From: Mesorhizobium shangrilense
GTDB taxonomy: Bacteria; Pseudomonadota; Alphaproteobacteria; Rhizobiales; Rhizobiaceae
Assembly (NCBI RefSeq): GCF_040537815.1
Contig: NZ_JBEWSZ010000001.1
Location: forward strand, 1,984,001 to 2,048,000
Reading direction: 5' to 3'
DNA length: 64,000 nucleotides
This document shows positions 20,894-27,301 of the stretch, in pieces. Numbering within the stretch: the first letter of the stretch is position 1; each line of letters opens with the position of its first letter. Below the pieces are notes generated by a model. The model saw only the letters and a list, made by a program, of their open reading frames with translations, was not told the DNA's origin and did not search any database. Both the position numbers and the translations under genes were made by a program.

Positions 20894-20936
20894 GGACGTG
20901 TATATAACAGCTATATAGGGGTCCCTATATTAATTC
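20882..20936. repeat. Perfect 16-bp inverted repeat over the helicase stop codon (terminator or origin candidate)
   Basis: GAATTAATATAGGGAC (20882-20897) and GTCCCTATATTAATTC (20921-20936) are exact reverse complements. The 23-nt loop holds a smaller repeat, TATATA-ACAGC-TATATA. The helicase stop TAG is inside the left arm. The AT-rich nested symmetry next to a replication gene fits an origin or an initiator site; a transcription terminator or operator is also possible. Confidence 0.7.
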
Positions 20937-21247
20937 GAAGATGCGTTTACCTACATTGCTCTTCTGGACAGAATGACGGCGGGCGGCGAAAAAGCCGGTC
21001 GATCACGAATTCCGAGCCAAGGCCCGCGTTTTATTACGCGCACCGCTCGATGCCTGCTCGTAGCGAGTGAGGCTGAAAGCAACGGACTATGCATCCGTTG
21101 GTCCTTTTTCCGTCACCGCTAAGCGATTCTAAACATTACTGAAAATGCTGGCAAAAAGTTCCAGTTGCACCCAAGTTGCAGCGCGCCCTACGCTGTAATT
21201 ACGTCAATTTGAGCAAAACAAACCCGCTGAAAGCTAGCGCTTAACCC
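20937..21247 (+). promoter_or_regulatory. Non-coding region with a terminator-like hairpin and an arm-type repeat pair
   Basis: This 311-bp stretch has no gene. CAACGGA (21080-21086) pairs with TCCGTTG (21094-21100), followed by GTCCTTTTT, which resembles an intrinsic terminator; a short transcript from the region upstream is conceivable. GTTGCA at 21164-21169 and 21175-21180 is the inverted form of the paired TGCAAC motif seen near both element ends. The rest probably contains the promoter for the following five-gene run. Confidence 0.5.
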
Positions 21248-21832
21248 ATGACAAGCAACTATCCAACCCCTCGAAGCAGGCACTTTCAGAGCCGTGTCAC
21301 GAAAGGCAAGGAGCTCCTGCCGGGGGTCGATGGACGCTCAAGGTGGGCGCGGCGGCTGCACGACCTAGTGGCCAATCACGTCCAGGATCTCGGCGGCCCA
21401 GAGCACATCACTCAGTCCCAGTTCGCTTTGGTCAGGGCCGCCGCCACTACGACCATCATTCTTGAGAAATGGGAGCTTCAGTTCGCGACGGAGGGCACCG
21501 TCAGCATAGCTGATCTGCTGGGTTATCAAACGACGCTCAACTCGCTGCGACGCGTGCTTGAGACACTGGGCCTCAATCGCGTCGTGCCCCCGCCTGACAC
21601 GAGGCCAGTCATGGACATGACTAAGCTCACCGATGCCGAGCAGCAACGCTTCAAGCTCCTGAGCCACAAGGCAGACGAGGTCGGAATGCAGGGCCTGTCT
21701 GAAAGTAACCTGCTGGAACTCCAGACACTGGTAGGAAAGGCGACCGGGAGAGGTTCCGGCCCTTCGTCCAATGACGCTGCCTATCGTGAACGCCCGTTCC
21801 ACGAGATCGAATATTCGAGGCAATCAAAGTGA
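21248..21832 (+). CDS. Element protein of unknown function, phage-associated type
   Basis: A 194-residue mainly helical protein. Residues 30-75 (RSRWARRLHDLVANHVQDLG ... LVRAAATTTIILEKWE) recall small proteins encoded beside phage packaging genes in rhizobia, but I cannot name a family with confidence and see no enzymatic motif. The tail is hydrophilic. It opens a run of five same-strand genes: the next start overlaps its stop (GTGA), and the others follow within 15 bp. If the element is a satellite, this gene could have a packaging or small-terminase-like role, which is speculation. Confidence 0.6.
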   Translation: MTSNYPTPRSRHFQSRVTKGKELLPGVDGRSRWARRLHDLVANHVQDLGGPEHITQSQFALVRAAATTTIILEKWELQFATEGTVSIADLLGYQTTLNSLRRVLETLGLNRVVPPPDTRPVMDMTKLTDAEQQRFKLLSHKADEVGMQGLSESNLLELQTLVGKATGRGSGPSSNDAAYRERPFHEIEYSRQSK

Positions 21833-22365
21833 CGACAGACATGCGATCAGGCGACATCATAAAATCAAAGCGCGGGCACCATTGGATCGTCGGTGCTGTG
21901 ATAGAGAACGGCGCTCCTATTGACCTTGCCCCGGGTCGTCACCTGCTTCTGGTTCGCGATCATGACACGGGAAACGGCAGCGAATTACTACTGGCGTTGC
22001 GCCCCGAGTGTGACCTTCGCCGAGGACATAAGTCCAATGACTTCGAGGTCGGGTATACGTCGGCGCGCTATCAGGGCGGCAGCGTATCCCTGCTGAAGCA
22101 GGACACGCTGTATTTCGCGGTTCCCGCCCCTTCGCCTACCCATCCGTTCATTGACACGATCGACGGCAAGATGCTGGCAAAGGCGCCAATTGAACTCGCT
22201 GAGCTGTTCGTCGGTCTACAGCACGATTTCGATGATGGTCATTCGGAGCATCTCGTTTTGCGGCGTTGGCAATTCGCCCTGCTCGTTAAGCGTGATCGCG
22301 AGGGCAAGCCGCCCCTCGATTTCGATGCTCTGGAACAGCGCCTCGCCCGGCCGGAGGAAATCTGA
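21829..22365 (+). CDS. Element protein of unknown function
   Basis: A 178-residue protein starting at GTG 21829 inside the previous stop (GTGA). The N-terminal 100 residues look beta-rich (GDIIKSKRGHHWIVGAVIEN, HLLLVRDHDTGNGSELLLAL). The C-terminal part has HLVLRRWQFALLVKRDREGK. There is no signal peptide, membrane segment or recognised motif. The TGATG junction with the next gene indicates translational coupling. Confidence 0.6.
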   Translation: MTTDMRSGDIIKSKRGHHWIVGAVIENGAPIDLAPGRHLLLVRDHDTGNGSELLLALRPECDLRRGHKSNDFEVGYTSARYQGGSVSLLKQDTLYFAVPAPSPTHPFIDTIDGKMLAKAPIELAELFVGLQHDFDDGHSEHLVLRRWQFALLVKRDREGKPPLDFDALEQRLARPEEI

Positions 22366-22739
22366 TGGTTCAGGTTGGCGATATCGTCGTGCTGGGAACC
22401 GGGCTCCGCTACGCGGTCCTTGAATTCCTCGGCAATGCCAGCGGCGGGCAGGACGTAAGGCTGATCCGCCGCAACGCGGATGGCACATACAGCTCCTTTC
22501 AGAAGTCCGCCGAATTCTTGGTCCCCGCAGAGACGCCAGTCTTCGAACCCGGTGACGAAGTGACGATCGACGGCTTCAAGGGCACGTACATGAGCCGCGA
22601 AGCTGATGGCGATGTTGCGCGTGTCATGCTGGAGCCGCGCAGACGCCAATTGTCCGGCGGCGGATTTGTTCAAATCGAGGCTGGGATTGCGCGCGCGTCC
22701 TTCGCTCTGCTCGTCCTCCAGAATCGCAAAGTAACCTGA
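22365..22739 (+). CDS. Small beta-rich element protein
   Basis: A 124-residue protein. Two similar SH3-like stretches can be seen: VGDIVVLGTGLRYAVLEFLG and PGDEVTIDGFKGTYMSREAD, each followed by beta-type sequence. These recall KOW/SH3-like folds, but that is a weak resemblance. It starts in the TGATG overlap with the preceding gene. The function is unknown. Confidence 0.6.
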   Translation: MVQVGDIVVLGTGLRYAVLEFLGNASGGQDVRLIRRNADGTYSSFQKSAEFLVPAETPVFEPGDEVTIDGFKGTYMSREADGDVARVMLEPRRRQLSGGGFVQIEAGIARASFALLVLQNRKVT

Positions 22740-22751
22740 AGGAGAAAGACC

Positions 22752-23483
22752 ATGGCAGCAATCATAGGCAACGGTGAACGGAAATTGGAAGTCAGCCCGA
22801 GCATTGATGAACGGGCAATCGACCATCATGCTGAGAAGCAGATTGGCAACGTGATGCCCCAACCCGACCTGGAGCATCTTGCCCTGTCGGCGGCGCTGAA
22901 ACTGGCGAGGGAGGAAGCTCTTGCACTGGTCAATCTTCACAACGCCGTGCTTGCGGACGCCTCGCAGCCGCGTGCAGTGGGCGTCATCCAAATAGCAACA
23001 ACGGCGCAAAAGGTGGGTGAGAAGGTTGCGGCGCGGCTCGTCGCTGCCAACGCGAAGGCCGACGCCACGATTGCTTCGATCGAAACGGCCACTTTCGCGC
23101 CGGAAGGGGTGTCCCAGTTCGACCAAGAGATTCGGTCCTCGCTGAAGGCAATGACGCCGGCTGAGCGCACCAAGGAGATTGCGGACGCTCTTGCCGGGAA
23201 CGACATGGCCCTTCTGGGTGCAGTGCTGCGGGCACCTCGGCTCCTGACCGGCATGACGGCGGTGGAGTTGGAAGCCCTTCGACACAGGTTTCGCGAGCAG
23301 CACTTCCCGGCTGAAATGAAGCGTCTCGAACGCCTCCGGAAAATGCGCGCCGCGTCGGACGTTGCTGGCGGAGCATTCGTCAAGCTCGTGAACGAGGCTG
23401 CCGATGCCACCTTCGCCAACGGCGCAATCGCCGCCCGGTCGAAGCGCGAAGGCGCTCTCGCCGCACATCAACAGGGAGCGTGA
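22752..23483 (+). CDS. Helical element protein of unknown function
   Basis: A 243-residue protein with long alanine/leucine-rich helices. The N-terminal part contains HLALSAALKLAREEALALVN; the middle has VGEKVAARLVAANAKADATI; the C-terminal part has LRHRFREQHFPAEMKRLERL. A strong AAGGAG site lies 8 nt before ATG 22752. Together with the next gene it resembles paired structural or assembly genes of temperate phages, but no motif identifies it. It ends 2 bp before the next ATG. Confidence 0.6.
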   Translation: MAAIIGNGERKLEVSPSIDERAIDHHAEKQIGNVMPQPDLEHLALSAALKLAREEALALVNLHNAVLADASQPRAVGVIQIATTAQKVGEKVAARLVAANAKADATIASIETATFAPEGVSQFDQEIRSSLKAMTPAERTKEIADALAGNDMALLGAVLRAPRLLTGMTAVELEALRHRFREQHFPAEMKRLERLRKMRAASDVAGGAFVKLVNEAADATFANGAIAARSKREGALAAHQQGA

Positions 23484-23485
23484 CC

Positions 23486-24070
23486 ATGGCCAGTCCAGCC
23501 GAGAAGAACAACTATTACGTCCCAGTGCACAACCAGCCTGATCCTTTGCGGCTGCCACGCCGCATTGCAGCGGATGCACTGGATCGGATTCCTGAACCCT
23601 ATCGCGCCGCTTATATTGAGGAAGAAGACCCCACCAAAGGCTTCGAACTGTCGACCCGCATCGCCGACGCCATTCGCGATGGCGAGGCCGAGATTGCGTC
23701 GCTCAACGCTGAGCTGGCGAAGATTCAAGTCGAGGGACCGGCAAAGCTGGCAACTGTGAAAAAGCAGATGCGAGACGATGCAGTCAATGAAACCCTTCAA
23801 GTCGCGCTCACGAAGGCGGGCGTCAAAACGGAATTGTTTGACGCCGCGCTTGCGCTGGTGAAGCGGAAAGCTGAGTTTGAAGCGGAGAAGTCTGATGACG
23901 GCACCTATGCCGTTCAGGCCCGGACACCCTTTGGCCTCGCAACGGTGGAGAGCGTCGTCCAGCAGTTCGTGGACAGCGACGAGGGAGCGGCCTATCGCGG
24001 CAAGCGCGCCGCACCTTCTGCGGGCAACAGCTTCAGTCAGTTGCAAGCGGGGCTGAAGGCGGGGCGCTAA
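23486..24070 (+). CDS. Phage scaffold-like coiled-coil protein
   Basis: A 194-residue protein. A coiled coil spans about residues 55-95 (GEAEIASLNAELAKIQVEG ... TVKKQMRDDAV). It is followed by ALTKAGVKTELFDAALALVK and a C-terminal part with VESVVQQFVDSDEGAAYRGK. This coil plus LFDAALAL plus DEG-x-x-Y layout is like phage minor structural GP20-type or scaffold proteins. If correct, it is notable because no capsid gene is present: satellites use scaffold proteins to resize helper capsids. That role is inference. The ATG at 23486 is preferred to the GTG at 23480. The stop overlaps the stop of the convergent HEPN gene by 3 bp. Confidence 0.5.
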   Translation: MASPAEKNNYYVPVHNQPDPLRLPRRIAADALDRIPEPYRAAYIEEEDPTKGFELSTRIADAIRDGEAEIASLNAELAKIQVEGPAKLATVKKQMRDDAVNETLQVALTKAGVKTELFDAALALVKRKAEFEAEKSDDGTYAVQARTPFGLATVESVVQQFVDSDEGAAYRGKRAAPSAGNSFSQLQAGLKAGR

Positions 24071-25116
24071 GGCCGATGAACGAGGCTGCGAATCCAACTC
24101 ATGCAAAATTCTATAGCCCAAGCGGTCTGCTGAGCAGTTAGTGCGGGCATGTCGGCACTCCCCGGCCCATGGGTAAGAGGGTTTCGAATATTTGAAAAGA
24201 AGTCCTTCAGGGAGTTCGCCTCCCAAACGGCAACGAAATTTCCCCCGCGTTTCCCACCCAGGTTGTCGATATAATTGTACGCCCCCTTTTCTTTTCCTGT
24301 GGTGAGGCCTTTTCCATCGGAAATGATCTTGATCGTGCTCTCTAGAGCACGCGCTGCATAGAAAGCAGGGTCACGACCGCCGGTGTCCCGCAAATCTATC
24401 GCCTCCTTCATATCCATATCGACGTTCTTCCACACAGGATCGACAACTAGATTCCAGAAAGGTGTCTCAATTTGCTCATTTATCAATACGTCTTCAGATA
24501 ATTGAATGAAACCGTTGTGGTAGTTCAGCTTATATCCGGCCTGCTTGAAACGAGTATTGAGCTCGATAACAGCGTTGTTGAATTGGCCAACACGCGTGGC
24601 TTGAATTGCCCTTTGTCCATCAACGTAATCACCGGGAAGCTTGATGCCAGTGGTTAGCTGACCGAATTTCACGAGGGCATCGTTCTTTATTTCAGCCTCC
24701 ATCTTAATTCGGGCGCGCTCTACGTCTTCTCCTTTCTCTCGAAAAATCAGTTCGATGAAACTGATCCTACGCTTGATGAAACTGTCAGGATCGGTGTTGT
24801 CATATGGCGCAAGCACGAAGTTTTTACAGATGTAGTCATAGGTAAAAAGTGCAGTTACGCTTCGCCCAGTTGCGTCGGGATATGAGTAAAAATGGGTAGA
24901 TAAGTACTCAACGCCCAACTCCATGCTGAGTTTGTCATGGATCGATTTCCATTTTTGCTTGGCCTCAGGTCGCTCTTGACCTTTGTTATCCCAATAAGGA
25001 TAGAATTGTTCCAATGCGATGCGAAACGCTTGCACTAGCAGACGCCTGTCCCGCTCTTCGAACGAAGACCAGATCGGCGAAGAGGAATACCTGTCCGCAA
25101 AGATGTCGGTTAACAT
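24067..25116 (-). CDS. HEPN-domain abortive-infection-type protein (AbiJ/STM4504-like)
   Basis: A 349-residue protein. The C-terminal helical domain carries FFSNIRNPLTHGPG, an exact HEPN-type R-x4-H motif (R311, N312, H316), after YAARALESTIKIISDGKGL. The layout recalls the AbiJ/STM4504-CBY_0614 families, in which an N-terminal region of about 150 residues precedes a HEPN-like ribonuclease domain that shuts down infected cells. No antitoxin or immunity partner is adjacent. The codon usage is AT-richer than in the packed plus-strand genes and it lies on the opposite strand, so it looks like cargo gained separately. RNase activity and phage defence are inferred from the family and motif. Confidence 0.65.
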   Translation of the reverse strand: MLTDIFADRYSSSPIWSSFEERDRRLLVQAFRIALEQFYPYWDNKGQERPEAKQKWKSIHDKLSMELGVEYLSTHFYSYPDATGRSVTALFTYDYICKNFVLAPYDNTDPDSFIKRRISFIELIFREKGEDVERARIKMEAEIKNDALVKFGQLTTGIKLPGDYVDGQRAIQATRVGQFNNAVIELNTRFKQAGYKLNYHNGFIQLSEDVLINEQIETPFWNLVVDPVWKNVDMDMKEAIDLRDTGGRDPAFYAARALESTIKIISDGKGLTTGKEKGAYNYIDNLGGKRGGNFVAVWEANSLKDFFSNIRNPLTHGPGSADMPALTAQQTAWAIEFCMSWIRSLVHRP

Positions 25117-25243
25117 GGAATCATAGCCCAGTGGACGCGCACACGCCTCTCAGCCTTATGTAAAATCTGACCTCCTCGCAACTGTGGGAAGTACACTGCG
25201 CACCGTCTGTGGCCGATGGCTTTATTCCAGTTGCGAAACAAAA

Positions 25244-25267
25244 GGGCACCCCGTTGCCGGGATGCCC
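25244..25267 (-). terminator. Intrinsic terminator, minus strand
   Basis: GGGCA-C-CCCG (25244-25253) pairs with CGGG-A-TGCCC (25258-25267), a 9-bp stem with one mismatch. Read on the minus strand, the stem is followed by TTTTGTTT. It sits 7 bp beyond the stop of the small minus-strand frame at 25274-25399 and ahead of the HEPN gene. Confidence 0.65.
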
Positions 25268-25273
25268 TTCTGT

Positions 25274-25399
25274 TCAGAACAACCGGGTCATGAGTAGGAA
25301 GACCGAGGCCCACCTAGGATGCAAGTAGCATCCAAACTCAAGTCGGTAGAACCAACTACCGCCCGACTGGCTGGCCTCGATCGCGATGAAGGTGCGCAT
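25274..25399 (-). CDS. Putative 41-residue small protein
   Basis: A short minus-strand frame starts at ATG 25399 with GGAG six bases upstream, ends at 25274, and is followed directly by an intrinsic terminator. The product starts MRTFIAIEASQSGGSWFYRL and ends with a hydrophobic stretch ASVFLLMTRLF. The arrangement of ribosome-binding site, frame and terminator argues for a real gene, although it is too short to judge by composition. It could be a small toxin or membrane peptide. The same DNA folds into a three-branched structure, so an RNA function is an alternative. Confidence 0.4.
   Translation of the reverse strand: MRTFIAIEASQSGGSWFYRLEFGCYLHPRWASVFLLMTRLF
25301..25382. repeat. Three-way-junction-like set of inverted repeats
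   Basis: Outer arms CGAGGCC (25304-25310) and GGCCTCG (25373-25379) close around two inner hairpins: GGATGC-AAGTA-GCATCC (25317-25333), and AGTCGGTAG (25341-25349) with CTACCG (25356-25361) plus ACT (25366-25368) and a 4-nt bulge. All stems are Watson-Crick. It could be a structured RNA on either strand, or structure within the small minus-strand frame. Confidence 0.5.
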
Positions 25400-25703
25400 G
25401 GCAACTCCGTGGCTATCGTGTGCGAGGACCCTTATAGTAGCCGCCACCGCACATTAGGCCGTCGTCTTGAGGGTTCTCTCCGCTGATGCCCGTCTGAGGA
25501 ACCCACAACCCGTGCGGCTATTTCGCGACCCGGAGATGGGGGCGGGCCGACGCACCGTCAAGCCTAGCCCCAAAATAAAGTGCCGACACGCTTGGGGCGA
25601 CGCGCAAGCTTGTCGTGCTACAGGCGGCGGCTTTGGCCGAGCTGCCCTTGTAAGGGCCGATTAACTGCGCCGGCATAGGGTGCTCCAAAGGGAGCACTAT
25701 GCC
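25400..25703. other. Non-coding stretch inside the element
   Basis: About 300 bp between the small minus-strand frame and the coiled-coil gene. It should hold the promoters for both. I see GC-rich sequence with several short repeats but no confident gene, promoter or RNA. Short frames across it lack ribosome-binding sites. Confidence 0.35.
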
Positions 25704-25892
25704 ATGGCCAAAATGACGGACGACCAGCGGGCGGAAAAAGTGATCAAGAAGCTGCAAGCGGCCGTCGCTGAGCTTAAGACCGTCCAGAGCCTTTTTCATT
25801 CGCAAAGGCGAGAATTGAGGCAAGTTGTCCTAGAGATAGAGGATCAACTGAAAAGCATCCATAGCCTGTGGGACGAGGATGACAATCACTAG
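25704..25892 (+). CDS. Small coiled-coil protein
   Basis: A 62-residue protein (MAKMTDDQRAEKVIKKLQAA...). Leu/Ile heptads from VIKKLQAAVAELKTVQSL to LEIEDQLKSIHSLWDEDDNH predict a long coiled coil. AAAGGGAG lies about 10 nt before ATG 25704. Its stop overlaps the stop of the convergent integrase gene. The function is unknown; a dimeric regulator or integrase accessory would be conceivable. Confidence 0.5.
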   Translation: MAKMTDDQRAEKVIKKLQAAVAELKTVQSLFHSQRRELRQVVLEIEDQLKSIHSLWDEDDNH

Positions 25893-27070
25893 TACAGAGT
25901 CGCCTCCGCTGCGGCTAGTTCAACACTCGCATCGCCCTTTGGGAACAGGTGGCCGTAAACGTCCAACGTCATCACGATGGATGAATGCCCCAAGCGCTCC
26001 TGAACCGTCTTGGGAGCTAAACCCAGTCCTTTGTCCTCCTTCGAGTTGATGCAGTACGAGGCATAGTAGTGGCGCAACGCGTGGAGGCCGGGATACTTCG
26101 GCGCAACGATGGGATTGCCATCGTCGTCCAGCCTGCCCGTGTTGACGGTCACCCCAGCGCTGACTTGAGCGGGGTGCAACCAGTCCTTGATAATGTTGGC
26201 GTGGTTCATAACGTTGTCCCGTTGGAGGGCACTATCGACCTCGCGCGGCAAACTTGGGAACACTAGCTTTCGAGACGTGCAGGCAAGCTTCCATTCGCGA
26301 AGCTCGGCTATGAGCTTTTCTCCGATGGGAAGTGTCCTGATGCCACTGCTGGACTTGGGCGAGCCAAGCTCCCCGTAAGCGTCGGCGCGCTGGCTGACTT
26401 CGATCTGGCCCTTTTTGAAGTCAATCGCATCCCAAGCGAGTCCGCGCAGCTCGCTCGCCCGCATTCCAGTGAGAGCAGCGGTGCGGAGGAATATGCGCGC
26501 CCTGCCCTCCTTAGCCGCGTCGATGATCAACTTCACTTCCTCGGTGGTTGGAATATCGACGCCTACCTTGAGGCGCTTCTTGTGTCGGCCATCGCCCTTG
26601 GGCTTGCTGTCACGCCCCATTTCCTTGACGGCGTTGAACACGACCAAACCTTGCTTCTGGGCGCTCGACAGCAGCGCTCCGAGGCTTACCCGGACAGCAC
26701 GCACCATCGGCTCCGAAAGGCCCTGCTCACGGAGCTTGTCGAGGAAGGCATAGACGAACGGCACGCCGATCTTGCTCAGCTTGGTTTTGCCTATGTTGGG
26801 ATAGATGTGGTTTTCCAGGTGCCCCTTGTACTGGTCGCGTGTGGATCGCTCCAGCTTGTCGCAGGCCTTCAGCCAGGACGCCCCTGCTTCCTTGACCGTG
26901 ATGGAATTAGGGTCGGCGACGTGTATGTTGCCCTTCAGTTCCATCCGCACCTTGGCCTCTGCCTCCTTCGCCTCCTTCTGGGTGCGATAGAGCATTTGGT
27001 GGCGCTTGCCATTGCCATCGAAGTAGTCGTGGCACCACTTATCCGTTCCTAAACGCTTCCTGACTGACAT
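25889..27070 (-). CDS. Tyrosine-type site-specific integrase of the element
   Basis: A 393-residue phage-type recombinase. The N-terminal arm-binding region (WCHDYFDGNGKRHQMLYRT) is followed by a SAM-like core-binding domain (residues 60-150). The catalytic set is complete: R204 in LTGMRASELRGL, H330 and R333 in GLHALRHYYASY, H362 in RLGHSSIVMT and Y372 in LDVYGH. The ATG at 27070 has AGGAG upstream. It lies next to attR and reads into the element, the usual arrangement for tRNA-targeting islands. It cuts and joins at the 47-bp core within tRNA-Gln. Confidence 0.95.
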   Translation of the reverse strand: MSVRKRLGTDKWCHDYFDGNGKRHQMLYRTQKEAKEAEAKVRMELKGNIHVADPNSITVKEAGASWLKACDKLERSTRDQYKGHLENHIYPNIGKTKLSKIGVPFVYAFLDKLREQGLSEPMVRAVRVSLGALLSSAQKQGLVVFNAVKEMGRDSKPKGDGRHKKRLKVGVDIPTTEEVKLIIDAAKEGRARIFLRTAALTGMRASELRGLAWDAIDFKKGQIEVSQRADAYGELGSPKSSSGIRTLPIGEKLIAELREWKLACTSRKLVFPSLPREVDSALQRDNVMNHANIIKDWLHPAQVSAGVTVNTGRLDDDGNPIVAPKYPGLHALRHYYASYCINSKEDKGLGLAPKTVQERLGHSSIVMTLDVYGHLFPKGDASVELAAAEATLY

Positions 27071-27167
27071 CGCAGTATCTCCTGTCTCATGGAGACGCAT
27101 ACTAACGGATTTCACTGCAACAACACAACGGCGGTTTACGCCGCCATGTCCTGAAAGCATTTTGGGT

Positions 27168-27184
27168 GCAACCCAACTGCAACA
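27168..27184. promoter_or_regulatory. Right-end paired TGCAAC sites
   Basis: TGCAAC at 27168-27173 and 27179-27184, 11 bp apart, lies between the integrase start and attR. It mirrors the pair near attL. The position fits arm-type sites for the integrase, or a site where it controls its own promoter. Confidence 0.55.
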
Positions 27185-27223
27185 AAATGAACAAAAATAT
27201 GTTTAACAACAACGGACTTGCGA

Positions 27224-27270
27224 GGACTCTGACTCCGTTAGTCCTGGTTCGAATCCAGGTTCCCCAGCCA
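27224..27270 (+). other. attR: second copy of the 47-bp attachment core
   Basis: Identical to 17415-17461. It lacks the 5' part of the tRNA, so it is a non-functional tRNA fragment. Its outer flank (ACTATTCATT) would follow the tRNA gene in an empty site. Confidence 0.92.
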
Positions 27271-27301
27271 ACTATTCATTTAAACCGGTGGCCCAGGCGA
27301 C

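Larger units (their letters stand above)
17415..27270. mobile_element. Integrated satellite-like element, 9.8 kb, at tRNA-Gln
   Basis: The element is delimited by the 47-bp direct repeats (attL and attR). The integrase is the last gene before attR and points inward, away from attR. Internal genes in order: HTH protein, small protein, helicase-like protein, five co-oriented small genes (one scaffold-like), a HEPN abortive-infection-type gene, a possible 41-residue protein, a coiled-coil small protein, and the integrase. No capsid, portal, large terminase, tail, conjugation or relaxase gene can be recognised. The size and content resemble phage-inducible islands or other satellites, or an unusual integrative plasmid. 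That classification is inference. Confidence 0.85.

Noticed and set aside
21060..21110. Second tRNA or tRNA-like RNA
   Set aside because: The ACGGA...TCCGT-like stem is present, but no acceptor or T arm can be formed; a terminator-like hairpin explains it better.
22239..23579. 446-codon minus-strand frame opposite element genes
   Set aside because: The plus strand has four tightly packed genes with good ribosome-binding sites and stop-start overlaps; the antisense frame has none of these.
17415..27270. Complete prophage
   Set aside because: No capsid, portal, large terminase, tail or lysis gene is recognisable, and 9.8 kb is too short.
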